Source of the DNA: Candidatus Hemicellulosilyticus sp. P3
Lineage (GTDB): Bacteria; Bacteroidota; Bacteroidia; Bacteroidales; P3
Reading direction: 5' to 3'
Length of the DNA stretch: 64,000 bases
NCBI GenBank assembly: GCA_001543385.1
Contig: LPNH01000009.1
Coordinates: forward strand, 1-64,000
Shown here: positions 18,544-29,015 of the stretch, piece after piece
Layout of the letters: every line of letters starts with the position of its first letter
Numbering within the stretch: position 1 is the first letter of the stretch
Program-made: the position numbers and the translations under genes
The notes under the pieces: model-generated
Told to the model about the DNA's origin: nothing
Databases searched by the model: none
The model's input: only the letters and a program-made list of their open reading frames with translations

Positions 18544-19299
18544 TTATGGTTTCTTTACCAGCTCAGTGACGGCCACTACATTGCCTTGGCTGACGATCTG
18601 GCAGAGGTAAGTTCCGGCGGCCCAGCCGCAGGTGTTGACCGTCAGGGTTGCAGCGGCGTCGACGGGGCGGGACAACACCCTTTGTCCTGATACGTTGTAT
18701 ACATGAAACGTGCTGCCTGCAGGTATTGCACCGGCCTCGATAACGATGTGTTCTGTGGCGGGGTTGGGGTAGACGTGCATCCATTTTGTACGGGCTGTGG
18801 CATGCTGAATGCCATGGGTGTTGCAACGGATGCGCAGATAGGTGTAGCCATAGGCGTCGGGAACCATGCCGACAGGCGCACCTGTGGGGAGGGCTGTAAT
18901 GCGGAATGTGGCGGTGGCACCTTCTGTCACGGTCTCGGGTACAATCATCTCTAACGACAAGTCGTCATAGGTGCTGTTGCCTTCGACGGTGAATGGCGCC
19001 GATGTGTTGCCCGACGTGCACTGGCCGCCGGTGGTGCAGATGCCGCCCACGCTGATGTCGGCGCCCTCGATGAATTCCACTGTATAAGTCAGCTCGACAG
19101 GCCGGCTGCTGTTGTTTGTCACGGCAAAGCCCTCCAATTCCAGCATCATGCCGTGGCCGAGGGTGCATTGTATCGTATCGTCTGTGCCGTAGACAACATT
19201 GTTATACAGATAGGTGACTTCTTGTGCCTGGCTTTCGGTCCAAGCGGCGGCTGTCATCATGAACAGCAGCGGTAATAAAACTCGTTTCATAGGCTGCAA
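18544..19299 (-). CDS. Secreted protein with a type IX secretion (Por) C-terminal sorting domain
   Basis: Signal peptide MKRVLLPLLFMMTAAAWTESQAQ; C-terminal YPNPATEHIVIEAG...HVYNVSGQRVLSRPVDAAA...GTYLCQIVSQGNVVAVTELVKKP. Confidence 0.85.
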   Translation of the reverse strand: MQPMKRVLLPLLFMMTAAAWTESQAQEVTYLYNNVVYGTDDTIQCTLGHGMMLELEGFAVTNNSSRPVELTYTVEFIEGADISVGGICTTGGQCTSGNTSAPFTVEGNSTYDDLSLEMIVPETVTEGATATFRITALPTGAPVGMVPDAYGYTYLRIRCNTHGIQHATARTKWMHVYPNPATEHIVIEAGAIPAGSTFHVYNVSGQRVLSRPVDAAATLTVNTCGWAAGTYLCQIVSQGNVVAVTELVKKP

Positions 19300-19318
19300 T
19301 TATTGTTTAAAGATGTTT

Positions 19319-20023
19319 TCACTTTTCGGGGGTTCCTTGCGCTTCCTCTATCAGTAGGTCCACCACTTTTTTTACCCCTGTGGTGGCTTTTTCGGCAAAG
19401 GCAGTGACGGGCCGTGACACAGACACCGCTTTCGGGTCGACCAGATAGCAGGGTGCCGTGCGTGGCACATAGTGTACCAGTCCGGCTGCCGGATATACAT
19501 TCATCGAGGTGCCTACCACGATGAACACGTCGGCTTCTTCGCTCAGCGCCGCCGCGGGCTCGATGTTGGGCACCGCCTCGCCGAACCACACAATATGAGG
19601 CCGCAACTGTGCCCCGTCGGGAGCTTTGTCACCAAGATGGATGTCCTGGTCGCCGATGTCGATGATGAGGTTGTCATCGCGGTCGCTGCGGGCTTTGGTC
19701 AGTTCACCGTGCAGGTGCAATACGTGTGATGATCCGGCTTGTTCGTGCAGGTTGTCGATGTTTTGGGTGACGATGTGCACCTCGTAGTGCGCTTCCAACC
19801 GCACCAGCTGGCGGTGGGCTTCGTTGGGTTGCGCGGCAAAAAGCTGGCGGCGGCGTTCGTTGTAGAAGTCAAGCACCAGCTTCGGGTTGCGCAGATAGGC
19901 CTCATGGGTGGCCACGTCTTCGACACGGTGTCGTTCCCACAGCCCGTCGCTGTCGCGAAAGGTGCTGATGCCGCTTTCGGCGCTGATGCCTGCCCCTGTC
20001 AGTACGACAACTTTCTTTTTCAT
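19319..20023 (-). CDS. cobB: Canonical Sir2/CobB-type NAD-dependent deacylase
   Basis: [66 protein letters not shown]. Confidence 0.93.
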   Translation of the reverse strand: MKKKVVVLTGAGISAESGISTFRDSDGLWERHRVEDVATHEAYLRNPKLVLDFYNERRRQLFAAQPNEAHRQLVRLEAHYEVHIVTQNIDNLHEQAGSSHVLHLHGELTKARSDRDDNLIIDIGDQDIHLGDKAPDGAQLRPHIVWFGEAVPNIEPAAALSEEADVFIVVGTSMNVYPAAGLVHYVPRTAPCYLVDPKAVSVSRPVTAFAEKATTGVKKVVDLLIEEAQGTPEK

Positions 20024-20040
20024 GGTGTGAAACGGTTGAT

Positions 20041-21636
20041 CTATTTCTCAATGATGGTGAATACGGTCCTTCGGTTCTGCCGTCGCCCCTCTTCGGTGTC
20101 GTTGGAGCTTACGGGCTGGCTTTCTCCGTAGCCCCGGTAACTGATCCGTGCCGGGTCGATACCCCGTTTACGCAGGTAGTCATATGCTGCTTTGGCCCGT
20201 TGTTCCGACAGCAGCTGGTTGGCTTGTTCGTCGCCCACGTTGTCGGTGTGGCCTTCCAGCTCGATGCGCAGGGCAGGGTGGAGCTGCAGCAGTTCCGCAA
20301 CCTTGTCAAGTTCGACGAACGATTCTTCATAGAGTTTGGCGCTGCCGCTCTTGAAGAAGATATTCTCCAGTGTGACGTGTTGTCCAACGGACAGCGTGTC
20401 GGCCGAGACTATCTCCACGGGACATTGCATCTCAGCGGCGCGCACCGGCTCGGGCAGTTCGAACCGGTATATGTCGTTTTTTCCATAACCGCCCAGCTGG
20501 TCGGAGGCGAAATAGGCGGTGCGGCCGTCAGCGCTGACCACCAGGCGGCTTTCGTCGCCTTCGGTGTTGACAGGGTAGCCCAGGTTTTCCGGTTCGCTCC
20601 AGCTTCCGTCGTCTTGGAGCCGGCTTACAAAAAGGTCGCTGCCGCCCATGCCGGGGTGGCCCGTCGACGAAAAATAGAGCGTCCGTCCGTCATAGTGAAT
20701 GAAGGGGCCGGCTTCGTGTCCGGCTGTATTGATGACGGGGCCCAGATTGACAGGGGTGCCCCATTCGCCGTCGACCCGTCGGCTCATCCAGATATCAGTG
20801 CCGCCGTAGCCGCCGGGCCGATCGCTGACGAAGAAGAGCGTCTGTCCGTCGGCCGAAAGCGATGGCTGGGATTCCCAGTTGCCGGTGTTGATGGCCGGGC
20901 CCATGTTGCGGGGTTTCCCCCATCGGTCGCTGTGCCACACGCTTTGGTAAAGATCGCAACGACCCGCTCCGTCACGACGTCCGCAAGCGGTGAAAATCAT
21001 GATACGTCCGTCATAGGAGATGCATTGCGCCCCCTCGTTGTCGGTGGTGTTGACGGGTGGCTCCATGCGTTGGGCGTGGCTCCATCGGCCTTCGCTGTCC
21101 AGACGGCAGATGTAGAAATCCTCCTCCTCGGGGGTGTGGGCGGTGGTGGTGGCAGTGCGCGGGCTGCGACGAGTGAAGATTAGCGTGGCACCGTCAGCGG
21201 TGATGGCCGGCAGATATTCGTCATCGGCACTGTTGACGGCTTCGCCCAAATTAACAGGGTTGAATGCAACGGGGTTTGCCAAGGCGTTTATGCGGAACCG
21301 GGCCAGCCCGATGTTGCGCAATGCATCTTCGTGCCATCGTTTGTGGCGTTTGTCGTGGCGTAGAAATGCCCGGTAGTGTTCGACAGCTGCCGGATAGGTG
21401 TGGCGTTCCATCATCATGTCAGCCAGCTGCAGATGCGCCTCGGCAAATGTTGTGTCGGCTTCGATGGCGGCATACAGAGCCTGTTCGGCGCGTGACAGGT
21501 CTGCCCGTTGGAGCAGCTCGATGGCCTTTTCAAAGTGGCGCACCGCCTTGCGGTTGCCGGAGGAATACTGCTGTGCACCGGCCACCGTGGTGGCGGCAAG
21601 GCACAGCAGTGTTATAGCCATCTTGATCGCCGGCAT
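20041..21636 (-). CDS. OmpA-family protein with TPR and WD40-like (PD40) repeats, PorE-like
   Basis: TPR-like N-terminus, repeats such as [28 protein letters not shown], OmpA tail [33 protein letters not shown]. Confidence 0.88.
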   Translation of the reverse strand: MPAIKMAITLLCLAATTVAGAQQYSSGNRKAVRHFEKAIELLQRADLSRAEQALYAAIEADTTFAEAHLQLADMMMERHTYPAAVEHYRAFLRHDKRHKRWHEDALRNIGLARFRINALANPVAFNPVNLGEAVNSADDEYLPAITADGATLIFTRRSPRTATTTAHTPEEEDFYICRLDSEGRWSHAQRMEPPVNTTDNEGAQCISYDGRIMIFTACGRRDGAGRCDLYQSVWHSDRWGKPRNMGPAINTGNWESQPSLSADGQTLFFVSDRPGGYGGTDIWMSRRVDGEWGTPVNLGPVINTAGHEAGPFIHYDGRTLYFSSTGHPGMGGSDLFVSRLQDDGSWSEPENLGYPVNTEGDESRLVVSADGRTAYFASDQLGGYGKNDIYRFELPEPVRAAEMQCPVEIVSADTLSVGQHVTLENIFFKSGSAKLYEESFVELDKVAELLQLHPALRIELEGHTDNVGDEQANQLLSEQRAKAAYDYLRKRGIDPARISYRGYGESQPVSSNDTEEGRRQNRRTVFTIIEK

Positions 21637-21661
21637 GTTCTGTCGTTTCCGTTGTCTCGCT

Positions 21662-22873
21662 TCATTGCCGCACCAGGCGGTAGGTGTCGCTGGCGATGAC
21701 ATATTCTTCGTCGGTGGTCACCACCACGGTGGCAATCTTCGAGTCAGGGGTGCTGATGATGCAGTCTTCGCCCATGATCCTGTCGTTGAGCTCCATGTCC
21801 ACCTTCACGCCCAGGCATTCCAGCCCTTCCAGAATGGGGTGGCGCATAAACCAGGCGTTCTCGCCGATTCCGCCTGTGAAAAGCAGCAGGTCGCAGCCGC
21901 CCATCTCGGCCATGTAGCCGCCGATGTAGCGTTTGACACGCAGTGCAAACATGTCGAAGGCATAGGTGCAGCGTTCGTCACCTGCATCGCGCCCGGCACG
22001 GATGTCGCGCATGTCTTGCTTGTCTCCGCTGATGCCTATCAGTCCGCTCTGTTTGTTCAGTATTTTGGTGATGTCTTTCCAGTCTTTGCCGTTCTCCACA
22101 ATCTCTTTCTTGATGAGAAACTCGATGACACCGGGATCCACATCGCCCGGGCGGCTGCCCATGAGCAGTCCTTCGAGCGGTGTCATGCCCATGGTGGTGT
22201 CGAACGATTTACCGTGGTCGATAGCGCAGATGCTGGCGCCGCTGCCCAGATGGCAGGAGATGATTTTCAAGTCGTTCCAATCGCGGCCGATCATTTTGGC
22301 TGCCTTTTCACCGACAAATTTGTGGCTGGTGCCGTGGAAACCGTAACGACGGATGCCGTATTTTTTGTAGTATTCGTAGGGCAGTCCGTAGAGATAGCTC
22401 TTGGCGGGCATGGTGCTGTGAAATGCGGTGTCAAAAACTGCAACCTGAGGCACATCGGGAAGCACCTCGCGCATGGCGTAGATGCCGGCCAGGTTGCCCG
22501 GTGTATGGAGCGGCGCCAAATCGGTAAGCGACTTGATTTGCGCTATAACTTGGTCGGTGATGACGCAGCTGTCGGCAAAGAGCTCTCCGCCATGGGCCAC
22601 GCGGTTGCCGACGGCGCCGATCTCCTTTAAGTCCCCGATAACACCCATTTTGGTGTCGGTCAGCGCCTTCAGTACAATCTTGATACCTGCGGTGTGGTCG
22701 GGAATGGGGAGTTGCTCATAGTGTTTCTCTCCGTGATATTTGTGGGTGAATTCCCCCATCGCGAGACCAATGCGTTCGAGCAGGCCTTTGGCCATCACTT
22801 CGGCATTGTTGTCCATGTCGACCAGTTGGTATTTGATGGACGAGCTGCCACAGTTAAGAACCAGTATTTTCAT
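21662..22873 (-). CDS. ackA: Acetate kinase
   Basis: MKILVLNCGSSSIKYQLVDM, AVFDTAFHSTMP, RRYGFHGTSHKFV, CHLGSGAS, FTGGIGENA. Confidence 0.97.
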   Translation of the reverse strand: MKILVLNCGSSSIKYQLVDMDNNAEVMAKGLLERIGLAMGEFTHKYHGEKHYEQLPIPDHTAGIKIVLKALTDTKMGVIGDLKEIGAVGNRVAHGGELFADSCVITDQVIAQIKSLTDLAPLHTPGNLAGIYAMREVLPDVPQVAVFDTAFHSTMPAKSYLYGLPYEYYKKYGIRRYGFHGTSHKFVGEKAAKMIGRDWNDLKIISCHLGSGASICAIDHGKSFDTTMGMTPLEGLLMGSRPGDVDPGVIEFLIKKEIVENGKDWKDITKILNKQSGLIGISGDKQDMRDIRAGRDAGDERCTYAFDMFALRVKRYIGGYMAEMGGCDLLLFTGGIGENAWFMRHPILEGLECLGVKVDMELNDRIMGEDCIISTPDSKIATVVVTTDEEYVIASDTYRLVRQ

Positions 22874-22954
22874 AGTGTCGGATAAATGTTTGATTGTTAT
22901 TTGTTTTATTGAAAGTCTGTAACTTCTTGTCGTTTCAAAGATACGAAAAAAACG

Positions 22955-22962
22955 TATATTTG
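22955..22962 (+). promoter_or_regulatory. Bacteroidetes -7 promoter box (TATATTTG) upstream of cysS
   Basis: Match to the TAnnTTTG consensus 20 bp upstream of the cysS ATG. Confidence 0.55.
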
Positions 22963-22982
22963 CATTTAAAATATTTTCAACT

Positions 22983-24464
22983 ATGCAGCCGCTGCTTGTC
23001 TATAATACCTTAACTCATAGCAAAGAACTTTTCCGACCCCTTACCGCCGACCATGTGGGCATGTATGTCTGCGGCCCCACGGTTTACGGCGACGCCCATC
23101 TGGGCCATGCTCGCCCGGCCATCACGTTCGACGTGGTGTTCCGCTACCTGCAGCACATCGGCTACAAGGTGCGTTATGTGCGTAACATCACCGACGTGGG
23201 CCATCTCGAACACGATGCCGACGAGGGCGAGGATAAAATTGCCAAAAAAGCGCGTCTTGAACAGTTGGAGCCCATGGAGGTGGCGCAGTACTACACCAAC
23301 CGATACCACGCCGCCATGGACAGCCTGGGCGTGTTGCGTCCCAGCATCGAACCCCATGCCAGCGGTCACATCATCGAGCAGATTGAACTTGTGCAGAAGA
23401 TTCTTGACGCCGGGTTGGCCTACGTTTCGAACGGCAGTGTCTATTTCGACGTCCGCAAATATCAGGAACAGACCGGCCAGTACGGCCGCCTTAGCGGCCG
23501 CGTCATCGACGAGATGCTCAGCACCACACGCGATCTTGACGGTCAGGAAGAGAAGCGTTTCAGCGGTGACTTTGCGCTTTGGAAAAAGGCGGCACCCGAG
23601 CATATCATGCGTTGGCCGTCACCTTGGAGCGAGGGTTTCCCAGGTTGGCATGCCGAGTGTACGGCGATGGGTTCCAAATATTTGGGCGAGCAATTCGACA
23701 TTCATGGGGGCGGAATGGACCTCATCTTTCCCCATCACGAGAGTGAAATGGCGCAGCAAGCCGCTGTCACCGGCCATGGCCCGTGCCGTTACTGGATGCA
23801 CAACAACATGATAACCATCAACGGCCAGAAGATGGGCAAGTCGTTAGGCAACTTCATCACGCTTGGCGAATTTTTCAACGGCAGCCACAGAGACAAGGAC
23901 GGCAACGAGATGCTGCAACAGGCCTATTCGCCCATGACCATCCGTTTCTTCATCTTGATGGCGCACTACCGTTCCACAGTCGACTTCTCCAACGAAGCCC
24001 TCATAGCGGCCGAGAAGGGCTATGACCGGTTGATGCAAGCCTATAAGACGTTGGGCCGGCTGCAGGCCGGCAAGACCTCGTCGGCCGAGGTGACCGCCTA
24101 TCGGCAACGTTGCTACGACGCCATGAACGACGACTTCAACACCCCTGTCGTCATCAGCCATCTCTTCGACGCCGCCAAGCTTATCAACAGCGTCGGCGAC
24201 TACAAAGCCACCTTGACACAGGTCGATATTGACGAACTGAAGTCGGTTTTCGACACCTTCCTTTTCTCCATCCTCGGTATGCGCAACGAGGATGCAGGCG
24301 CGAGCACTTCCCTCATCGACGGTTTGGTGCGGATTATCCTGGATATCCGTGCCGATGCCAAAGCCAACAAGGATTGGGCCACCAGCGACAAGTTGCGTGA
24401 CAGCCTGGGTGAACTTGGTGTCACCGTAAAGGATGGAAAAGACGGTGCCACCTGGTCCTTGTAA
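22983..24464 (+). CDS. cysS: Cysteinyl-tRNA synthetase
   Basis: [60 protein letters not shown] (KMSKS-like). Confidence 0.97.
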   Translation: MQPLLVYNTLTHSKELFRPLTADHVGMYVCGPTVYGDAHLGHARPAITFDVVFRYLQHIGYKVRYVRNITDVGHLEHDADEGEDKIAKKARLEQLEPMEVAQYYTNRYHAAMDSLGVLRPSIEPHASGHIIEQIELVQKILDAGLAYVSNGSVYFDVRKYQEQTGQYGRLSGRVIDEMLSTTRDLDGQEEKRFSGDFALWKKAAPEHIMRWPSPWSEGFPGWHAECTAMGSKYLGEQFDIHGGGMDLIFPHHESEMAQQAAVTGHGPCRYWMHNNMITINGQKMGKSLGNFITLGEFFNGSHRDKDGNEMLQQAYSPMTIRFFILMAHYRSTVDFSNEALIAAEKGYDRLMQAYKTLGRLQAGKTSSAEVTAYRQRCYDAMNDDFNTPVVISHLFDAAKLINSVGDYKATLTQVDIDELKSVFDTFLFSILGMRNEDAGASTSLIDGLVRIILDIRADAKANKDWATSDKLRDSLGELGVTVKDGKDGATWSL

Positions 24465-24493
24465 CTGGAACGGATACTTTGACACAATCGTTT

Positions 24494-24525
24494 ATACGCC
24501 GGCCGCATACATACGGCCGGCGTAT
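24494..24525. terminator. Bidirectional hairpin terminator between convergent cysS and the DUF1343 gene
   Basis: Perfect 12-bp stem ATACGCCGGCCG / CGGCCGGCGTAT followed by taaatttt. Confidence 0.8.
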
Positions 24526-24563
24526 TAAATTTTGACACGCTTGGTTCGGAAAGAGTCCGGAGT

Positions 24564-25751
24564 TCAAGGGTAGAGGAGATAGCGTTCGCGGATTTGGCGG
24601 AATGCAGCCAGTCCGGGTTGCCATGAGCCCCGGATGTCCTCTTCATTCATGCCCTGTTCTAATTGACGGCGCAAATCGGCAGTGCCGGCCAGTTTTTCGA
24701 AAAAGTTGTTGGCGGGCAGAAAGAATTTCCCTTGCGGGGTACGGCGGTACATGGCTATGAGGTAGGTCAAATCGATCCGTGCCGGTACCTGCACCTGTCG
24801 CAGATCCATGGTGTCGGGTGCGGTGCCGATGACTTCGAAAGGCCAGGGGGTGCCGCGGCCGACGCTGACAGAGGTCCCTTCGAAGAGGCACAGCGAAGGG
24901 TAGAGGGCCACGGCATGGGCGGTGCGCAGGTTGGGCGAAGGCGGCACGGGCAGTAGATAGCCCACACTGTCGCGCTTGTAACCCTGCATGGCAACGACAG
25001 TGAGTCGGCACTCCCTGTTGTGGAGCGCGGTGTCGGCGTTGCCGTTGAAGAGCCAGTGCTCGCCATTGACCATGCAGGCGTATTCGCCGATGGTCATACC
25101 GTAAACTATGGGTACGGGGTGCATGCCGACAAATGAACGGTGGCGGGCGGTGTCTAACACGGGGCCGTCGATATAGTGGCCGTTGGGGTTGGGCCGGTCG
25201 AGCACAAGAAGCGGAATGTCACGTTCGACGCAGGCTTCCATGATGTAGTGGAGTGTGGAGAGATAGGTGTAGAAACGGCAGCCTACGTCCTGCAGGTCGA
25301 AGATGACACAGTCCACGTCGGCCATCTGTCCGGCCGTGGGCTTTTTGTTTTTGCCATAGAGTGAGACGACGGGAAGCCCGGTGTGCGGGTCGACACTGTT
25401 GCCGACAGGAGCGCCGGCCGCTGCGGTGCCGCGGAATCCGTGTTCGGGGCAGTAGATTTTCACTACATTGAAGCCGGCGGAGAGGAGTGTGTCCACGAGG
25501 TGTGTGCAGCCGACCTGTGAGGTCTGGTTGGCCACCACGGCAATGCGGGAGGAGAGCCCTTGTATGGATGTTGCCTGCAGCGGGAGGTCCGAAATGCCCG
25601 ATTCAGCCCGGGAGAGTTGTCTCATCAGCACGTCGGCACCCGTTTGCAAATGGCCGGAGACGTCTGTTCTGTCTTGAGCATGGCTGAAAACAGGGAAGAG
25701 TTGCGCCCCTATTGCCAAACAAAGAGCCAGCCTATGTGCCAGTCGCTTCAC
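24564..25751 (-). CDS. DUF1343 protein, exo-beta-N-acetylmuramidase NamZ-like
   Basis: AVVANQTSQV, YCPEHGFRG, VIFDLQDVGCRFYTYLSTL, LDRPNPNGHYIDGPVLD; signal peptide. Confidence 0.88.
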   Translation of the reverse strand: MKRLAHRLALCLAIGAQLFPVFSHAQDRTDVSGHLQTGADVLMRQLSRAESGISDLPLQATSIQGLSSRIAVVANQTSQVGCTHLVDTLLSAGFNVVKIYCPEHGFRGTAAAGAPVGNSVDPHTGLPVVSLYGKNKKPTAGQMADVDCVIFDLQDVGCRFYTYLSTLHYIMEACVERDIPLLVLDRPNPNGHYIDGPVLDTARHRSFVGMHPVPIVYGMTIGEYACMVNGEHWLFNGNADTALHNRECRLTVVAMQGYKRDSVGYLLPVPPSPNLRTAHAVALYPSLCLFEGTSVSVGRGTPWPFEVIGTAPDTMDLRQVQVPARIDLTYLIAMYRRTPQGKFFLPANNFFEKLAGTADLRRQLEQGMNEEDIRGSWQPGLAAFRQIRERYLLYP

Positions 25752-25768
25752 TTCATGATTTTTTGGGG

Positions 25769-26206
25769 CTACTGTCTCCCGGTGTGACCGAAACCGCCGG
25801 TGCCACGATCGGTGTCGGAGAGCTCCCGGACTTCGACAATCTCGGCCTGCTCACAGCGGGCGATGACCATCTGGGCAATGCGTTCACCGTCGGTGACGAT
25901 GAAATCCTCGTCACCGAGGTTGATGAGGATGACACATATCTCTCCGCGGTAGTCAGCGTCGATGGTGCCGGGTGAGTTGAGGACGGTGACTCCTTTCTTC
26001 AGCGCCAGCCCGCTGCGCGGGCGCACTTGTGCCTCATAGCCTTCGGGCAGTTCCATGAAAAGTCCGGTTCTCACCAGGCCGCGTTGCATAGGCCGCAGGG
26101 TGACAGCGCCGTCGGGCAGACAGGCGCGGAGGTCCATGCCGGCCGCCAGAGCGCTCTCATACTTTGGCAGCGGATGGTGGCTGGTGTTTACTATCTTGAT
26201 TTGCAT
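25769..26206 (-). CDS. dut: dUTP diphosphatase
   Basis: [47 protein letters not shown]. Confidence 0.97.
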   Translation of the reverse strand: MQIKIVNTSHHPLPKYESALAAGMDLRACLPDGAVTLRPMQRGLVRTGLFMELPEGYEAQVRPRSGLALKKGVTVLNSPGTIDADYRGEICVILINLGDEDFIVTDGERIAQMVIARCEQAEIVEVRELSDTDRGTGGFGHTGRQ

Positions 26207-26274
26207 GATGGTTCAGATCCTCTAAATGTCGGCTTCTCCGAGTTTGGTGTTCCAGAGCGCCCGGTAAATATCCG

Positions 26275-26967
26275 CTATTTCTTTATCAACACTTCGTCAA
26301 TCATGCCGTAGGCTTTGGCCTCTTCGGCGGTGAACCAATGGTCGCGGTCGCTGTCTTTCTCCACTTGCTCGAACGGCTGTCCGCTGTGTTTGGCGATAAT
26401 TTCGTAGAGCTCTTTTTTGAGCTTCAGTATCTCGCGGACGGTGATCTCCATGTCAGTGGCCTGTCCGTCGGCACCGCCCATAGGCTGATGGATCATCACG
26501 CGGCTGTGGGGCAGGGCGCAGCGCATGCCGTGTTCGCCGGCGCAAAGCAACACGCTGGCCATCGAGGCGGCCAAACCTGTGCAGATGGTGGCGATTTTGG
26601 GCTGGATGTACTGCATGGTGTCGTAGATGCCCAGACCGGCATAGACCGATCCGCCCGGCGAGTTGAGGTAGATCTGGATGTCTTTGCCGCTGTCTACACT
26701 TTCAAGGAAGAGCAGCTGGGCTTGGATGACGTTGGAGGTGTAATCGTCGATGGCGGTGCCAAGGAAGATGATGCGGTCCATCATCAGACGGCTGAAGACA
26801 TCCATCTGCGCCACGTTGAGTTGGCGCTCTTCGACAATGTAAGGGGTGAGCGAGTCGCCAGGGGTTGTCAGACGCGCCGCTTGGCGGTTGACAGCAGCGG
26901 TGTATCGGGCATAGCTCGTGCTGCTGATGCCGCAGTGCTTGGTGGCATATTTTTCAAATTCAGTCAT
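26275..26967 (-). CDS. clpP: ATP-dependent Clp protease proteolytic subunit
   Basis: RIIFLGTAIDD, IYLNSPGGSVYAGLGIYDTMQ, GLAASMASVLL, HSRVMIHQPMGG. Confidence 0.97.
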   Translation of the reverse strand: MTEFEKYATKHCGISSTSYARYTAAVNRQAARLTTPGDSLTPYIVEERQLNVAQMDVFSRLMMDRIIFLGTAIDDYTSNVIQAQLLFLESVDSGKDIQIYLNSPGGSVYAGLGIYDTMQYIQPKIATICTGLAASMASVLLCAGEHGMRCALPHSRVMIHQPMGGADGQATDMEITVREILKLKKELYEIIAKHSGQPFEQVEKDSDRDHWFTAEEAKAYGMIDEVLIKK

Positions 26968-27000
26968 GATATGTTTTTTTGTGCTATTCGTTCAATTTCA

Positions 27001-27759
27001 TTAGACGTCTTTCTGCCTTGACATACGAGCTTGCCCGTCTGTATTCGGCTTATCGAAAACGTTGTTTTCCGGCGTTCCGCCTTGCCCGGCCAGCAGGTGG
27101 GGTCTCCGCTGCCGGGTTCGTTCGACGGCTTGTTCCATGCGCCACTGTTCTATCTTGGCGTGGTTGCCGCTGAGCAACACGTCCGGTACGCGCCAGCCGC
27201 GGAACTCGGGAGGGCGTGTGTATTCCGGCGGCGCCACCAGCCCGTCCTGGAACGAGTCTTCCAGCGCCGACTGCTCGTCGCCGATAGCGCCGGGTATGAG
27301 GCGGACCACTGCGTCGCAGATGACAGCACCGGCCAACTCGCCGCCGGTCAGCACATAGTCGCCGATGGAAATTTCGCGGGTGATGAAGTGCTCCCGAAGG
27401 CGTTCGTCGACGCCTTTGTAGTGTCCGCACAGGATGATGAGATTCTCTTTCAGCGAGAGTTCGTTGGCCATAGATTGGGAGAACAGTTCGCCGTCGGGCG
27501 CGGTGTAAATGATGTCGTCGTAGCGCCGTTGCTGTTGCAACTGCTCGATACAGTTGGCCAGCGGCTCCACCGCCATCACCATGCCGGCGCTGCCGCCATA
27601 GGGGTAGTCGTCCACACTGCCGTAGCGGGTCAGCGAGTAGTCATGCAGGTTGTGTATCACCACTTCGACAATGCCTTTCTGCCGAGCCCTTTTGATGATG
27701 GACTCTTCGAAGAACATGGACATCATGTTCGGGAAAAGGGTGAGTATATCGACGCGCAT
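27001..27759 (-). CDS. trmD: tRNA (guanine-N1)-methyltransferase
   Basis: [50 protein letters not shown]. Confidence 0.97.
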   Translation of the reverse strand: MRVDILTLFPNMMSMFFEESIIKRARQKGIVEVVIHNLHDYSLTRYGSVDDYPYGGSAGMVMAVEPLANCIEQLQQQRRYDDIIYTAPDGELFSQSMANELSLKENLIILCGHYKGVDERLREHFITREISIGDYVLTGGELAGAVICDAVVRLIPGAIGDEQSALEDSFQDGLVAPPEYTRPPEFRGWRVPDVLLSGNHAKIEQWRMEQAVERTRQRRPHLLAGQGGTPENNVFDKPNTDGQARMSRQKDV

Positions 27760-27786
27760 GGTTGTCGGTGTTGGGAATGGTGCGGG

Positions 27787-28827
27787 CTATCGGATGCGGA
27801 TTCGTTTGCCTACGGGCAGTACACTGGACTGTTTGATGCCGTTCAGTTGGCAAAGTTTCTGTACGGTGGTGCCGTTGCGTTTGGCGATTTTGCTCAGGTT
27901 GTCGCCGCTGCGCACTTTGTAGTAGCGCCGGTCTCCCGATGAGTGGCTGCCTTTGTTGGAGCTGCCTTTCTTGGCCACCTTGCGGAATGAATTCTGGGTC
28001 AGGTAAAGCTCATTGTCAATGAGGCTGCGGGTGGCGCAATCCAAGACGTTTTCGGGATTCATGGCATTGCCCTGATAGCGTATCTCAAAGTGCAGATGGC
28101 TGCCGTAGCTGCGGCCGGTGTTGCCGCATAGGCCGATGATGTCGCCGGCTTTGACCGGGTCGCCCGGCACCACGTCGCGTCGCGACAGGTGGGCGTAATA
28201 TGTTTCCAGCCCGTTGTTGTGCCGGATGACCACCAGGTTGCCATACGAACGGTTGAACTTGGAGATTCTCACTATGCCGTCAAAAGCGGCATAGATGGGT
28301 TCGCCTTTGGGCTCAGCGAGGTCGAGTCCGTAATGGAAACGCCGGCGGCGTGGGCCAAAGTGCGAAGTCACCCGGGCGTTTTCGCCGGTCGGGAAGTGGA
28401 ATGTCTCACCCCTCGCTTCGTCGACAAGACGTATGGTGACAGGCTCCATGTTGGTCACATCCATTTTGGGGTAGTGGATGACTTCGGAGTCAAAACTGGC
28501 GTATAGAATCTCTTCCTCGCTTTCGGCACCTTCGTCGTCGATGGGTTGCAGCACGTGCAACGGTTGGTCGACATCCATCACAGGCGGCGGTGCAATGATG
28601 AAAGGTTGTTCGTATATCCGGCTTTCATCTTCGGGTGTTGTGGCTTTCTGGTCGATGACGATGCCGGAATATTCGTCGTCGGGGTAGATGATATCAAGCT
28701 TGTTGATTTTAATGACCGACTGTTTGTCCTTTTCCGCCTGGGAAGGCTTGTCAGTCTGAGACTGTGCGGTGGCAGGGAGCAGGACGACCAGCGCCAAAAA
28801 CAAAATAGATGAAATATATTTCAGCAT
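27787..28827 (-). CDS. M23 family metallopeptidase with C-terminal LysM
   Basis: RVTSHFGPRRRRFHYGLDLAEPKGEPIYAA...GSHLHFEIRYQG; LysM YKVRSGDNLSKIAKRNGTTVQKLCQLNGI. Confidence 0.93.
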   Translation of the reverse strand: MLKYISSILFLALVVLLPATAQSQTDKPSQAEKDKQSVIKINKLDIIYPDDEYSGIVIDQKATTPEDESRIYEQPFIIAPPPVMDVDQPLHVLQPIDDEGAESEEEILYASFDSEVIHYPKMDVTNMEPVTIRLVDEARGETFHFPTGENARVTSHFGPRRRRFHYGLDLAEPKGEPIYAAFDGIVRISKFNRSYGNLVVIRHNNGLETYYAHLSRRDVVPGDPVKAGDIIGLCGNTGRSYGSHLHFEIRYQGNAMNPENVLDCATRSLIDNELYLTQNSFRKVAKKGSSNKGSHSSGDRRYYKVRSGDNLSKIAKRNGTTVQKLCQLNGIKQSSVLPVGKRIRIR

Positions 28828-29003
28828 AGATAGGGTGTCTGTGGTGTTGTCCGTCAGCCGGCGGGCATGGCGACGGAACAGTGCGTATGGCGGACTCTTG
28901 TGTGCGAGACACAATGAAAAGTGACTTGCAAAGTTACAAAAAAAATCATTATCATGCCATCCGGGGCCGGCGACTTTACATGCAAAGGTTGCATCGATTT
29001 TTG

Positions 29004-29011
29004 TATCTTTG
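29004..29011 (+). promoter_or_regulatory. -7 promoter box (TATCTTTG) 4 nt upstream of the lepA start codon
   Basis: TAnnTTTG consensus immediately preceding ATG at 29016. Confidence 0.6.
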
Positions 29012-29015
29012 CAGC

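Noticed and set aside
20200-21183. 327-aa plus-strand ORF opposite the PorE-like gene
   Set aside because: Antisense shadow; the minus-strand protein has clear PD40 and OmpA motifs.
21398-22630. 410-aa plus-strand ORF opposite the OmpA-family gene and ackA
   Set aside because: Antisense shadow across two well-supported genes.
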